NCBI GenBank assembly: GCA_010405405.1
Contig: MU004233.1
Coordinates: 492,370 to 556,369 of the forward strand
DNA: 64,000 nucleotides
DNA from: Microthyrium microscopicum
Taxonomy: Eukaryota; Ascomycota; Dothideomycetes; Microthyriales; Microthyriaceae
Reading direction: 5' to 3'
The position numbers and the translations under genes are program-made. The notes beneath the pieces are model-generated. The model made no database searches and had not been told where the DNA came from. It saw only the letters and a program-made list of their open reading frames with translations. This document shows, in pieces, positions 46,167 to 58,370 of the stretch. Every line of letters starts with the position of its first letter. The first letter of the stretch is position 1.

Positions 46167-46663
46167 TCATGAACAATCGACCTGCTAGGAATACAAGCAA
46201 CTCACACAAGCATCAATGTCCCTTTGAACAGTTACCCTATACAATCTTTTTCTAAGCAATCAACTCTTTTACTCCCCAAGACTCCCATCTACCCAGTGCA
46301 CCTCTAAATACTCACTACCTAAGAAAATACAGTCAGATCCTTGACTGTGTAATGTTATGGATAGCTGTTGCTCAAAGTCCTTGGTAATCGCAAAAAAATG
46401 ACCTGTTCACAATGAAAATAACGTGTGCATCTCATTAGTGACGGACATGTTACTTCAATTTTTCAACTTTATTTCTAACTGAAAGATTTAATTTGATATC
46501 CTGGATTGCAAGTCATTCTGTTTGGTCTTATGGCGAAGATTTACATGATAGCTCTTCGGATCGCGTTGTTAAAACGGTTTCTACGGATTATCGTTACTTT
46601 GGGGTAACATGTTACCTTCGTTTCGTAGCAGAATCGAGACATTCGGCTACCAATCATCGCATC
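46167..46663. other. Intergenic, convergent 3' flanks
   Basis: Between catalase and the molybdenum oxidoreductase. Nothing recognised. Confidence 0.5.
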
Positions 46664-48531
46664 TCAATCCTCCAAATCTCTTGAATCATATTCATTTTCT
46701 GCATCGCGAGGATCGTGCTGCTTCCAGTAGTTTTCGTAGTCATCCCAGCTTTGGATCTGCCATTCTGTAGGATTGGTGATTGGAGCAAATGGCACACCAC
46801 GATCTTCGTATTCCTTAAGTCGTTTCGCTGTGGTGGGTTTCGTTTTATTGACACTGTAGATATTGATGCGGTGAGCGCTACTTGTGACATGCAGCCCCCA
46901 ATTCCAACTGGATCGCACAGTCAGAGGTTGAGTGTTGAGAGAGTTATCCCAACAACGACAAACAACTTCAATCCAGCCTTCCACATCACACGGTATGTCG
47001 ATCTCCCAAGTACGCCAGGCGTATTTGTACTTCTTGGACATATTTTCGGGTGGGACGGGATACCAGTTCTGTCCACCATCAGTGGAAACTTCAACTCTCT
47101 CAGGCCATCTTCCTCCTCCAGAATATGCCCAGCCTTTACACTTAATGACTCCATTGTGTACAACAACTTGCTTGGTCCAGGGAGACATGATAGCGGAGCT
47201 GACAGGCATCTCCTGGATCTGGATACCATCGGTCATTCGTTGATTGTGCTTTCCAACTTGTTGGTTGAAGTAGAGGTACTCTTGTGACTGAACCGGGGCT
47301 CTGGACGGATTCTCGATCGCTTTGATCCGATAAAGCCACTTTACGCTTCGAGCACCAATGTATCCCATGACAACAACTCGTAGTGGGTAACCATGTATCT
47401 TTGGCAGAGGTTCTCCATTCATCTCCCAAGCCAAAATCACTTCATTCGCTCTTACTTTCGACCAAGGCACGCTCACCACATAGTTCATGACTTGATTTTT
47501 CTTGAAGTAGGTGTCAGCTCCATAGAACTCAAAGTGTTTACCACCGTTGACAAGCCCGCCGCATGCTTTAATAACCTTCTTCAGGCTAACGCCTACGTAA
47601 CGAGCAGTTCCAATAGCGCCTTTGCAGTTGTCAGCAAGCATATACTAACTTCAGTTTCAGTCATATACCTTCTGCCCATGGAGCATTAATCATTTCATCT
47701 CCTTCACCAGCATACAAAGAAATTTGTTCCACTCGACGGGTTCCAGAACATTGAATGGTCACGGTTTTCTCGATCCTTGGAAACTTATTCTCATCTTGCA
47801 AATCTTTCAAGGTGAATGTTTTTGGGTTTGCAACGAGGCCGTCCAACGACAATTCAAACTTCTGACTATCGATGATGGGAATGCCGCCATGATTCCTTAC
47901 AAAATGTAGGGGATTGGGTGTCATAGGTTCGGCAGTGACAAGTCTTTTTGGTGGTTCGCCGTTGTAAGGAAACTGTAAAAGATGAAGCATATCAGGGTGT
48001 TTTTCCTTGACGATAATCTCCCATGAATCTTCCGGTACAGTACCCAAAGCACCGCCGATAGCATAATGCCACATCTTCCAGCGAATACCTTCCAGAACAG
48101 GATTTGTCTCGGGAATTGGTCCCATTTGGAACTCTGGTGGTGGTGGAAACTGCAACCTCAAATCAATACACTACCAATCTACTGGAAGTGAACTGCATAC
48201 GTTTTGTGAGGTCAAAATCTTATGTGCTTTAGCCTTTTTGTCCGGATACTTTTCCCATTCAACGTAACTAAAATCACCGCGTTAGACTTCTTCTATTGTA
48301 AAATCTAGATCGTGTATCGTTCACTCACCCTTTCCAACCATCAAGCTCTTCTGCGAAGAGTTGATCAAGGTCGCCAACAGCTGATATCGCAGCCTCATCT
48401 TTCCATTTCTTGAATTCTCCTTGAGGAGCAATCATACGAGGTTCCGGTCCAGTCTGATCAAGAACAGGCAATTGTCCTCCTGAAAACCCTTGCTCAATCT
48501 TCCATTCATCAGGGCGGTTTTTCAAGTCCAT
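46664..48531 (-). CDS. Sulfite-oxidase-type molybdenum cofactor oxidoreductase, 568 aa
   Basis: Protein with the Mo-cofactor and dimerisation domains of sulfite oxidase / nitrate reductase, but without the cytochrome b5 and FAD domains of nitrate reductase; electron acceptor unknown. Exons: 48531-48329, 48267-48201, 48149-47669 and 47619-46664. The Mo-ligand Cys is C223 in IQCSGTRR. HFVRNHGGIP, FYGADTYFKKNQV, LPKIHGYPLRVVVMGYIGARSVKWL and RWPERVEVSTDGGQNW are standard. The N-terminal DLKNRPDEWKIEQGF region is also typical. I start at the ATG 48531; the frame is open upstream to an apparent acceptor near 48549, so a further 5' exon may exist. The C-tail is acidic. Confidence 0.9.
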
Positions 48532-49094
48532 TTTGAGCTCCGCTGGATCACTGCAAATTGTGCAAATTATCAGGATCGATGACTGGTCAAGGTAATTCAA
48601 GCTCACAGAGTCAACAGAAAAAGTTGTACCTAGTAAGCAGCTGGAGGAAAGGAATGTGACTGATGATTGAACCCCCTTCTACGTTTTACAGTTACATGTC
48701 AACGTCATTGGTACTATGTATTGTGGGTCGACCTCAACCCTGCCATAACGAGACCTCGGATGATTCAAAGATAAGTACACAGTCATGATTACCCAAGCAA
48801 TTATCAGCCTGGACTAAAGCCTGATGATTTACGATTAGGAAGAACTCTAAATTTGCTGGAGAAGGCTGATGTCTGTCAACACCGTGGCTCCCAAGTCTTT
48901 AAGCTCAGCCTTGCTATTACCTGCGTACGACTTTGGCTCAGACGCATCAATGCTGACGACTCCCCAGATATTCCAGCTAGTTAACATATCTTTTCAACGT
49001 CACATACGGGCTTAACAGTATTCGAAATTTGCACCGGGATTACTACAGATTTTCTTGTCAACGACCCAGAGTGAACCCTACATCCAATTCAGAT
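48532..49094. other. Intergenic, promoter side of the molybdenum enzyme gene
   Basis: May hold a missed first exon of the neighbour. No other coding pattern, repeat or RNA gene seen. Confidence 0.4.
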
Positions 49095-49468
49095 CTAAGA
49101 ACTGGGAAACACTAAACCCTCAAACTCTTCATCAACAACAACAACAACAAGTGCACCTAATCCACCTTCTTCAACAACTTTCGTCTCCACAACAAAAGTA
49201 ACAAGAATAAGATAATCTTCCGTCTCGCTGGCATTGGCGCTGACTCTATGATGGCAGCCAGGGGCTTCATACCATGTTTCTCCCTCCGTGAGCAGCTGAG
49301 TAGGTGAGTCGTTCATTTTGTTGTAGCCGCTGTCTTGGAGGGTTACAGCTGTAACGGAGGCACCTCCATGAAGATGAGGTGGAGAAGATGCACCTGGGCT
49401 AAAGAACACTTGGAGGCCAATGATTGAAAAGCCTGGAACATTCTTGAGGGCGTTTGTGTATATCTACC
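49095..49468 (-). pseudogene. 5'-truncated cupin-domain protein
   Basis: The minus-strand frame reads NALKNVPGFSIIGLQVFFSPGASSPPHLHG, TVTLQDSGYNKM-like text and YEAPGCHHRVSANASETEDYLILVTFVV, a cupin barrel with metal-type His in PPHLHG and GCHH. The 3' end (stop at 49095) looks normal, but the frame hits TAG at about 49470 exactly where the 71-bp repeat begins, and there is no start codon. The first part of the gene is gone. It is the last recognisable gene before the AT-rich block. Confidence 0.7.
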
Positions 49469-49534
49469 AGACACCTCACGCGAAACCAAGCTGTCTGGGA
49501 TTGGTTATCGTTGATATCAGGCCTCTCTTCTAAA
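49464..49534. repeat. 71-bp dispersed repeat, copy B
   Basis: Direct copy of 43844-43914; forms the breakpoint of the truncated cupin gene. This copy keeps more C and G, so it is the less mutated of the two. Confidence 0.85.
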
Positions 49535-49894
49535 AGTGATTCATGGGCTCTTTTTTGTTATATATTGCTTTCTTGCACGCGGCTTGAGCAGAAAACCTGT
49601 GGAGCACGCTGAAACTTGCTTTGCAGTACTCCAGGACGATTTATGTATAACAAAAATGCAATATGTTTAGCAAACATGTTTGCAATTCGTTTGATCTATT
49701 GCGCAACTCGACTTCTACTAATAGGTTTTACGGAAGATGCCCGTTTTAGCAATATAATATCCAGGGTTTATCTGCCTCTCGTGAATCCATTTGCTATGAG
49801 GCTGAAGCCTGGTGGTCTGTGTACCTCATTTGTCGGGTGCAGAATTATTTTCCCTCCGTGCACGGGCCTTTTAAAAAAGACAGATCCAACACCT
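49535..49894. other. Transition zone before the AT-rich block
   Basis: Ordinary base composition with an open frame at 49616-49897 (plus) that shows no family motif. Composition changes abruptly near 49895. Confidence 0.5.
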
Positions 49895-51342
49895 TAAACT
49901 AAGTATACAACTCTCTTAACTTAAGGCTAAAATTGCTAAAGCCTAGCTTGTTAGATATAGAATATCAAATAATGCATCCTTGTAGGCTATTACTTATTTA
50001 TTTACGTTATTAGGTGAGCATATCTAGCTTGAAAGTAGTCAAAAAGGTAAAGCCAAAGACTTAAGAATGTAAATAAGGCTGCTAAGCCTTGCTAAGCCTT
50101 TAGATCAAATCTTAAGTTGTTAAGCTTTCTAGACGTTTATTAAGTCTGCTCTATTACTATTAATCTTTAAAGACTCTAGGCTACTAAGAAAGATACATAT
50201 TCTTAAGATATCTTATCTTATAAAAGGTTAATTTTAATTAGATTTGTAGTCATAACGTAGACGTAGTTATTACTCTAAATCTAACTTTAAGATATTAGAT
50301 CTTTTTTTTTTAAAAGGCCTATGTACGTTATCTTACTTAGTTAGACTTATAGTAAAATTATAGCGTTTACTAGTATATATAAGGGTATATTCTAGCTAAT
50401 TAGAGCTTATTCTACTCCCTCTAACTTTTTACTATAATATTTAAGCAACTCTTATAGATATTTATTAGTATCTTAGCTTAACTTTTTAGCTTTACTTGCC
50501 TATAATAAGTTTTCTTATAAAATAGGCGCGTAAATTCCTAAATCTACTAAAAAGAAATTATATAGAATTAACTATACTTTTAAATAAATATATTTTTAAG
50601 CTACTAACGCTTCTAATTATTTTAGTAATATAATTCCTATATAATAAAAAAAATTGCTAGCTTAGTTAACTTTTACCCTTCTTTGCTAACTATTAATTAT
50701 ATAATAATAATATAATTTTATTACTTTAAAATACTATATAATACTTTATAATTAGCTATTCTATTACCTTGTATATTTGTTTTTATTATAAAATAGTATA
50801 GTTATAGATTCTTATTTATCTTTTAGTTAATCTTATATTTAGTTAGACTAGGCCTTCTTTTTATTAAGACTTCTTACTACTATCTCTATCTTACTTATAT
50901 AAGTATCTCTATAAGTCTTTATGAGTTCCTAAATAGCCTATATTTACTCTTTATTACTTTTTATATATTTAGTAGTATTCTTCTTAGTTATTTTTATACC
51001 TCTAGCTATATATTAAGCTTATATAAGTATCTTTATAAGACTTTTCTAGTTTCTTACCTACTCTTTATAATAAATTAGTAGCTCTAGTAAAGAGTAAATA
51101 AAGGACTAGGAGGGTCTTATGTAAAGAGTAAGCTCTAGTATTTAGGTAGCTTTAATATTTTTACGTCTTTAGTACTTTAGTACTAAATAACTATATAAAA
51201 GTATTAGTAATATTTTTACTAGTTTTTATATTACTTAGTTTTATTAAGTAGGTTATAGTAGTAGTTTTGTTATAGCTAAGAAATCTTATAAGCTTAAAGA
51301 TATAGCCCTTATTCTTCTTACTTTATTTTTTAGACTTAGTAT

Positions 51343-51461
51343 TAGTATTTTAATACTATTAGTATTCTAATACTATTAGTATTTTAATACTATTAGGGTT
51401 CTAATACTTTTAGTATTCTAATATCTTTAGTATTCTAATACCTTTAGTATTTTAAGTATCT
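51343..51461. repeat. 17-bp tandem repeat, seven copies
   Basis: Unit TAGTATTCTAATACTTT with C/T variation, seven units in register within the AT-rich block. Confidence 0.85.
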
Positions 51462-53216
51462 TTAGAGAACTTACTTCTTTATAGATACTAATAGTATATT
51501 TAGCTTACGTAAGCATCTTTACGTAACTTAGTAGAACCTTTATACGCCTTTAGCTATTCTTTATACCTTTTTTTTAATTAGTTAGTATTATTTATAAGTT
51601 AGTAAGTATAATAGTTAGATATAGGTTATTATATAGTATACCTTAGTAATAATACTAATATTATCTTTATAGTATTATAAGTAAAAGGAAGAACTAAATA
51701 GACTAATATCTTTAGACTTTAAAACTAAGACTAAGACTACTATAATCTTAGTACTTATAATTACTATAATAGGATTAGCCTAATTACTTATTCTTATAAT
51801 TGCCTAAACCTTATCTCTTTTAGAAATCTAAGAAGTTACTTAAAGTTATATATATTACTCTATAACTAGGATTAGTTAATGCTATTTACGCTCTTATATA
51901 ATTTATTTAAATCTAGCTATTAGCTAAAATATAAGAGTATATATTATAATTATACTTATAGAAGTTAACTAGCTATAACCCTTATTCTAAATAAGTTAAG
52001 GCCTTAAGGTTTTTTATATATAGAGGTTATAATATCCTACTTATTACTTATACTAGATAAAGTAAAAGTTTAATATTATATAACTTTTCTATATTAATAA
52101 AGAAGATTACCTTATAGTTAATTCCTATAAACTAATTAAGAAATAAATAATTTAATAGTATTTTAGCTATCTCTAAATCTAAGCCTATTATTATTTATAG
52201 TAAGATAATAACCTAGTTAAAAGATATTACTACTAATATTATATCTAGTTAGTATACCTATATATTAATTTTATTAGAGACTACGTCTAGTAGGCTCTTC
52301 TATATTATATTAGGTAATTCTATTTTCTAGAATAGAATTAGAATAGTTACTATTAATAAATACTACTTAGTTAAATAGTAGTAGGATTTTAAGTCTTAGT
52401 TTATTATAATTTATAAGCTTTATATAATACTATACTAGGACGTTATATAGTTTAGTTATACTAGCACCCTAAGTTTATCTATATAATAATTTGTTCTTTA
52501 TTATAGTAGATTTTAAGAAGAGGGACTATATAAATAATAAACTACTATTATACGCTCCTTTATTAACTATTAAGATATTATAATCTAGTTTAAGCCTATA
52601 CTTAAGTAAAGGTTAGTATCTTTTAATAGACTCTATTAAATTTTAAATACTATAGTTAACTCTAAAGCTAAGAAGGCTACCCTTAAGTTAATTAAAAAGA
52701 TTATTATATATATTAATAGTAGGTTAAAGATCTATATAGTATTAAAATACTTTTAGGCTACTCTAGTTAGTTTAATTAAAGACTTTCTAGAAGATTAGTA
52801 GTATACTTATTTTAATAAAAATAGCGTACGTTATATTTATAACTTTATTTAAGAAATTACCTCTATTATTTTTAGCTATAATAAGATAGTTTAGTACTAA
52901 GAGTTTAAGCTTCTAGGTTTGCTTTATTAAATTATAATTATAACTATAAGCCTAGGACTTAGTATTAATATATTAGATATTATATTAATTATTATTTAAG
53001 AGTTCCTAATACTATATAGTCTTATAAATCTATAGTAGTATATTAGTTATAGTAGGCGTAGTTATAGATTATTTAGTATTATTATAGTATTTCTCTTATA
53101 TTAGATATTTAATATATTTAGATAAGAATAACTTAATCTATAGAAAGATATTTAGATAAGTTTACTAACTATTTAATCTATTTAGGTTATATCCTCTTTA
53201 TATAGAACTTAAAATT

Positions 53217-53226
53217 NNNNNNNNNN
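53217..53226. other. Assembly gap (10 N)
   Basis: Ten undetermined bases inside the AT-rich block, same length as the gap at 42008, so probably an unsized join. Confidence 0.95.
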
Positions 53227-53640
53227 TAAGAAGCTAATATACTACTAGATAGTATATCTAGTTTAATTCCTCTATTCTAGTTTAGAGCTAAGGTTAAAAC
53301 CTATAGTAAAGTCTTATATAAATAGTTTATTATTATAAATTATTTATACTATTTCTAGAGAGCTATTCTTTATAAGCTAGATAAATTCCTACTCTAGATA
53401 ATAGATTATAATCCTATACTAATTTTAAGGTATTATAATAAATATTATTTAGATAAGTTTTATAAATTAGTTTAGCTAGCGCTTTTACTATATAAGTAAG
53501 CTCTAAATAAGAATAGTTATAAAGCTATTATAAGAATATAATTATAGGTCTAGTCCTTAGTAGTAGAAAAGGCTATATATATAAAGGATAATTATAAGAG
53601 TAAATATCCTTAAGGTAAGGACTAGTTACTAAATAATAAT

Positions 53641-53733
53641 TTAATTAAGGAATATTATAATTGGCCTCTATATTCTAGATATTTGGCTCTTAGATTCTAG
53701 ATATTTAGTCCCTATAGTATCCAAAGCTAAGAT
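53641..53733 (+). repeat. Left terminal inverted repeat of the MULE
   Basis: Pairs with 56605-56698. Contains a short direct repeat (TTCTAGATATTT twice). Confidence 0.85.
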
Positions 53734-56604
53734 CTTAGGGCACAAAGCCCTAGCTCTAACTTAAACAAGCCTAGCGGCAGCTATATTTAGTTTAGTCTTA
53801 ATATAATTACAATAAGGTTAATTACTAGCGTTAAGACCTACGTAATAATTCCTTAAGTCCTAACTTTAAGTCTAACTTTACGTTATTATAATAAATTCCT
53901 CTATACTATAATAATACTATAACATTATAACTATATATAATGCTGCCTCTAATTCTAAACCCTCCTAATAGTTTATAGCTATCCTCTAAAGTAGTAATTA
54001 AAGCGATTAAAAAATATAGCAATTTATATAGTTACGCTATTAATACTCGTTAATTAAAGCCTAATAGCACTACACTAAATATTTTAGCTAAAAAATATAC
54101 TTATTATCTTAAATGTAACCTATCTCGCGAGCCTAAGAATATATTAACTAGACTTTAAAATAATATAGGATTAAAATAGTAAAATTGCCCTTAGAAGATT
54201 ATTATACGAAAAGACGATATAATAGAATAATAGGCCCTTAAATACTATAAGTTTGAATATAACTATAATTCCTCTTAAGATCCTTCTGTATATATATTAA
54301 ATTATTGCAACGATTTAAAGAAGAATAATAGTATTAATAAACTTCTTAACGCCTCTCGTAATAGTATCTAAACTTAATGCTTAATAGGTACTATTATTAT
54401 AGAGTAACTAACCGTATTTAATACTAAAGATATTACTAATCTCTTTTAAAAAGAACGCTATTTATAACTAAAAGGGCGCACCCTAATTAAAGCTATAATA
54501 GACACTCTAAAAGAAGATAAAGATTAGATTTATAAAGCACTTTTAAACAAAAATAGTATATTAAAAACTTTATTCTTTATAATATTAGAGCAAATTAAGA
54601 TATTTTAATTATATCTAAATATCTTGCTAATAGACTTAACATACTATATAAACTAATATAATATACTACTATTTTACCTTACTAGCGCTATACTAACGAA
54701 CTAATACTTCTCTATAGGATTTACCTTCTTATCTAGTAAGAATATTCTAGATTATATATAGGCTTTTCACGTATTTAATGCGCGTATTTAATATAATAAG
54801 TTAAAGCCTCTAAATATTATTCTTACTAATAAATATAATAGTTTAAAAGCAGCTATTAAGGTCGAATTCCCTAGTATTTAATAGATAATATATATATTTT
54901 ACGTTAATTAAGTAGTTAAAGCCTACTTCAAGTTAACATTTAGTACTATTAGTAAGCCATTAGGTTCAATTGCTTTTAATATATTAATTTTAAAGTAAAA
55001 TACTACTATATTAATATAGTAAGATGTTATAAACGCGTACTCTTTAGAGACACATAATACTACCTAGTTAAGCTTCGTTAGTACGTTTAATAGTAAATAG
55101 GACCTATTATCCTACCTTTGCGATTATTAGTTAACTATTTAAGACGACTTCTATAAAGCGTTCCTAAAGAATACTCTCTATTTTAGTATTCTTACTACTT
55201 TACTACTAGAGGGCCTCTATAGCGTAATTAAACTCTAGTTATAAAGCGTACGCTTAAACCTTAATATAGTAGTTAATATATATAAGAAATAGATATATTT
55301 AGCTATTAATAATATTTAAAAAGCTATAGCTAAAGATATGCTTTAAATTCTATCTTAACTCTAACCTTTAGTTATTCTAATCCTTTCTCTATATATTTAC
55401 GCCGCTATATTGAATTACGCCCTTAAAATAATTGCTAACTAATAGCTTTTAGCTAAAAATCTTATATACTTAAACCCTTGTAGCGACATCTTTATCTTAG
55501 TATTTAGTCTACCTTGTTGCTATTATATTTAAGATCGTCGTATATAGAATTTAGAGTAGACTCTAAATAGAACTAACGTTAATTTATATTAGTACTATAA
55601 ACGACCTTAAGATACTAAAGAACCTATTCCTATAGCAGGATTCCTACTAGAGCCTAAGCTTTCTTAAATTCTATAAGTTCTAGTACTAAATAATATACAT
55701 AGTAGCAATTACTCTTAATCTAATAAAACAGCTACCTCTACTCGTTAAGATTCCTCGTTTTAAGAGATTCCTACTACTTTAATGGCTTTAGTACCTTTAA
55801 TGGCGCTAACACCTTTAATAGTATCTTTAATAGCACCTCTAAAATGTAAATAAGGACGCCCTTGTAAGAATGTGACTCTAGCGGCGTTAAATGGTAGTAA
55901 TTTAGCTATAATAACTTCATTAGTGCTCGTAGTAATTAAGGAGGACTTTAATAAGGATTTTAAGGACATTAACGCAATTCTTAAAGCTCTACTAGATCCT
56001 GTTTAGACTGTTAACTTAGCTGAAGATACTAATTAGGCTAAAAATAGTAATTAGACTAAAGCTAAAGCTCTATAGCGTAAGAAACGCGTTATTAAACTAT
56101 TAGCGCGCGTCCGCAAGAATATTATGGCTAATAAAGATCTTAAGATAGTAAAATTACGCTACTAAATTATAACTCTTTAAGCCGCTTTAGCTTGACTAAT
56201 ACTATAACGCGGAGGATATAAAAGACGCGGATCTCGTAGAGGACAAGAAGGACGAGCTCGTAGCAAGTAATTATAATATTGCTATACTAAAAATAGGATT
56301 AAGATTAAATATAGAATACTTAATTTATTACTATACTAAAAACGAGGTTAAGATACATTATAGAATAATTATTTTATGCTTTAAAAACGATAAAGAGATA
56401 TTATATAGTTAGAATTCTATAGATCTTATAGTTTTATACCTAAAATTGTAGAATTCTTAGGATTATAGCTTTAAAGTTACTAGCGTAGTTTTAGTGTTTT
56501 AGCTTTTAAAATATTAGATCTTTAGACACTAAAATTATACTTTAGTACTATTGCAATACTATAGATTATATTACGGACTTCCTATTTAGGAATAGCTTTA
56601 AAAT

Positions 56605-56698
56605 ATCTTAGCTTTAGATACTATAGGAGCCAAATATCTAGAATCTAAGGGCTAAATATCTAGAATATAGGAGCTAATTATAACATCCCTTTAATTAA
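56605..56698 (-). repeat. Right terminal inverted repeat of the MULE
   Basis: Reverse complement of 53641-53733 with about ten differences, nearly all transitions. Confidence 0.85.
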
Positions 56699-58154
56699 GT
56701 AGCTAGCCTATCTCTACGCTACTAAATTTCCTTTTAATATTTAGTATTCTATCTAGGATGAATTATATATATATATTCTTAATTTAGTTAACTAGACTAA
56801 TACTATTATATTAAAGGAAAAGCTATTATTTATTCTTTAAAAACTAGAAACTATTATTAAGTAGTTATATAAGGATATCTATAAGGCTAACTAATTAGTA
56901 CGCCTTACGGCTAAGGAAGTAAAACTCTTAAAGAAAATATAAGTTATAGCATTATAGTTAGAGTCTTAGTTATAACTATTTATATTATCTTAAACTAGTA
57001 ATCTTTAGCACTAGGTTCTTAAGAAACTAATAGATAATAAGTTAATATAAGAAAGGGCTTATAAGGTATAAAAAGAAGATAAAAAAGTTTATTTATTTAT
57101 AAGTTAGCCTATTAGATATATATCTACTCTTATTAGTTTATTTAGAAGTTTTATATTAATAAATATTCTAATCTTACTATCTACTAAGTATTAGTAGAAT
57201 ATTATAGATTTAGATAATAGTAATATCCTAGATAAATATAGAAGATTTATAGATACTAATTCTAAAGATAATACTAATTCTAAAAATAATAAAGGAGATA
57301 TAGATAGTAATTTATTTAATTAGCTAATATCTATATTAGATAAAGATAGTATTACTTTACTTACTACTTCTTATACTTATTACTTAACTTATACTTAATA
57401 AAAGAGTTATTTACTAAGCTAAGACTTATTAAGCTAGTTAATACTATATTGTTACTAAATTAGGGCTAGTATAAGATAGTTCTTACTTATAACCCTAGAG
57501 AAGAATAGTTTAACTACTACTATTAGAAGGACTATAAAAAAGAGTATAAAGAAGTATTCTCCTTAACTAATAAGAAAAGGATTAAAGATAAGTAAGAAGA
57601 TATTATATCTAATATTAGAGTAGGCTAGACTTAGTATATAATTCTAAATATTTAGTTTTTTAACTATTTTATTATCCTAGGTATTATAATAAACTCTATA
57701 AGATTATATAGGATTCTAAGAAGTAGGTAAGTATAGTTATATAAGTACTATATTTTATATTTTTAATCTAAAGGTTTATAGATATTAGTATTTAGGGTTC
57801 TTATTTATTATAGGCGTTATATTCTTTTATATATATTTATAGTATATTATATTTATTAGTTTATTATACCTACTTTACTTATTTATTATTATTATAGTAT
57901 CTTTAATAAATAGATATTTAAGTATTAAGCCTTATTACGTAGCTTATATATTATAATATACGTTATAGAAGAAGCTCTTTATAAGTATAATAATAAGGAT
58001 AAATTTACTAGTCTATATAAGATTAGTAAGTATATTAAAGTATTCCTAAGACGTAATAGGATATTACTATAAGTATTAGTAAAACTTAGATAGTATCCTA
58101 ACTTAGATTTATTTAAATATAGTATATATATATCTAAGTAGGAAAGTTATTTTA

Positions 58155-58370
58155 GTACTTAGCTTCTCTACGTTACTTAGTATTATAATAGCGCTTAGTT
58201 TCTCTATATTACTTAGTATTATTATAGCGCTTAGCTTTTTTATATTATTTAGTATTACTATAGTACTTAGCTTCTCTACGTTACTTAGTATTACTATATT
58301 ACTTAGCTTCTTTATATTACTTAGTATTATTATAGTACTTAGCTTCTCTATATTACTTAGTATTACCTAC
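58155..58370. repeat. 36-bp tandem repeat, six copies
   Basis: Unit starts GTACTTAGCTTCTCTACG and ends TTAGTATTACTATA; six units in exact 36-bp register with C/T variation. The period equals 12 codons, so it may be a former coding repeat of a transposon protein. Confidence 0.85.

Larger units (their letters stand above)
53641..56698 (+). mobile_element. Mutator-like (MULE) DNA transposon relic, 3058 bp, RIP-mutated
   Basis: Bounded by terminal inverted repeats of about 94 bp (53641-53733 and 56605-56698), which match almost throughout with mostly transition differences. Inside, the plus strand at about 54630-54960 reads as a ruined MULE transposase: DLTYYIN..YN, then YFSIGFTFLSSKN, LKPLNIILTNKYNSLKAAI and VEFPSI, parallel to the MULE pattern D.TY.TN..N, FSIGF.FLS.E, LRP..L.TD...AL..A and FP.A. 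In-frame stops interrupt it and the catalytic D of TDxE reads N. The 3' part is basic and Arg/Gly-rich. I found no clear 9-bp target duplication; flanks AATAATAAT and GTAGCTAGC do not match. Confidence 0.75.

Noticed and set aside
49616-49897. 93-aa plus-strand ORF at the edge of the AT-rich block
   Set aside because: No motif, no homologous pattern, ends at the composition border.
55760-55969. 69-aa minus-strand ORF inside the MULE
   Set aside because: Opposite strand to the transposase relic and explained by it.
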